Origin: an uncultured Collinsella sp.
GTDB lineage: Bacteria > Actinomycetota > Coriobacteriia > Coriobacteriales > Coriobacteriaceae
Length of the DNA: 5,258 nucleotides
Reading direction: 5' to 3'
NCBI GenBank assembly: GCA_902475785.1
Contig: CABSAN010000087.1
Location: 1-5,258, forward strand
A model generated the notes under the pieces. It searched no databases and had not been told where the DNA came from. It was given only the letters and a program-made list of their open reading frames with translations. How positions within the stretch are numbered: position 1 is the first letter of the stretch; every line of letters starts with the position of its first letter. The position numbers were made by a program, and so were the translations under genes. Positions 5,121 to 5,258 of the stretch are shown here, piece after piece.

Positions 5121-5258
5121 TGGCGGCGGCGCAGCCGGTTCGCTCCGGTATCGACTTTTCGGCATTTCGCGACCCCAAGCTGGCTCGCGAGCTCATCGAT
5201 CGTATTCATGAGCTTGTCGGCGACCGCACCATCAACCTTATGGAAGTCTGCGGCACGC
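5120..5258 (+). CDS. hypD: Hydrogenase maturation protein HypD, N-terminal part
   Basis: Only the first 46 codons are present; the gene runs off the right edge. HypD is the [4Fe-4S] scaffold protein that, with HypC, assembles the Fe(CN)2CO moiety. The segment FRDPKLARELIDRIHELV (16-33) is the usual N-terminal helix, and NLMEVCGT (39-46) matches the invariant MEVCG(T/G)H motif; Cys44 aligns with E. coli HypD Cys41. The start is inferred as the GTG at 5120-5122, which overlaps the last base of the hypC TAG stop; GAGG at 5109-5112 lies 7 nt upstream as a ribosome binding site. No earlier start is needed, as the N-terminus is already a few residues longer than in E. coli. The next in-frame ATG (5240) would lie inside the conserved motif and is too late. 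Confidence 0.93.
   Translation, partial: MAAAQPVRSGIDFSAFRDPKLARELIDRIHELVGDRTINLMEVCGT

Noticed and set aside
1..5258. CRISPR array, insertion sequence or prophage signatures
   Set aside because: No spaced direct repeats of suitable length, transposase, integrase or phage genes are visible; the window is otherwise ordinary chromosomal gene order.

Overview
The window comes from a high-GC bacterial chromosome (roughly 60-65% G+C by eye). Strong GGAGG-type ribosome binding sites, frequent GTG starts and the gene set suggest a gut actinobacterium of the class Coriobacteriia, most like Collinsella. That assignment rests on overall character and remembered family similarity, not on a search.

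Layout. Positions 1-250 hold no convincing gene but carry a perfect 19-bp inverted repeat (50-93). On the minus strand, 251-826 encodes a 191-residue protein that reads like a uracil-DNA glycosylase-fold protein whose catalytic motifs have been lost. It is transcribed divergently from a thioredoxin gene (963-1283, plus strand), which ends at a strong intrinsic terminator (1395-1432). A new plus-strand transcription unit then begins: a small His-rich helical protein (1504-1752), the nickel regulator NikR (1754-2242) and the hydrogenase maturation factor HypF (2272-4725). After a 134-bp gap with a possible internal promoter and palindrome come HypC (4860-5120) and the first 46 codons of HypD (from 5120, cut by the window edge).

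How the genes work together. HypF, HypC and HypD belong to the pathway that builds the Fe(CN)2CO centre of [NiFe]-hydrogenases. HypF makes the carbamoyl-adenylate that feeds cyanide synthesis with HypE, and the HypC-HypD complex is the scaffold for the Fe(CN)2CO unit. NikR is a nickel-responsive repressor. Its place directly upstream of hypF suggests that hydrogenase maturation here is tuned to nickel supply. The 82-residue protein co-transcribed with nikR is not a family I recognise. It starts with Met-His-Asp, like the nickel-binding N-terminus of HypA (Met-His-Glu), and has an i/i+4/i+8 histidine row. Together with an unusual His/Cys-rich tail on NikR, it is the most interesting part of the window: a candidate nickel-handling pair that may be undescribed.
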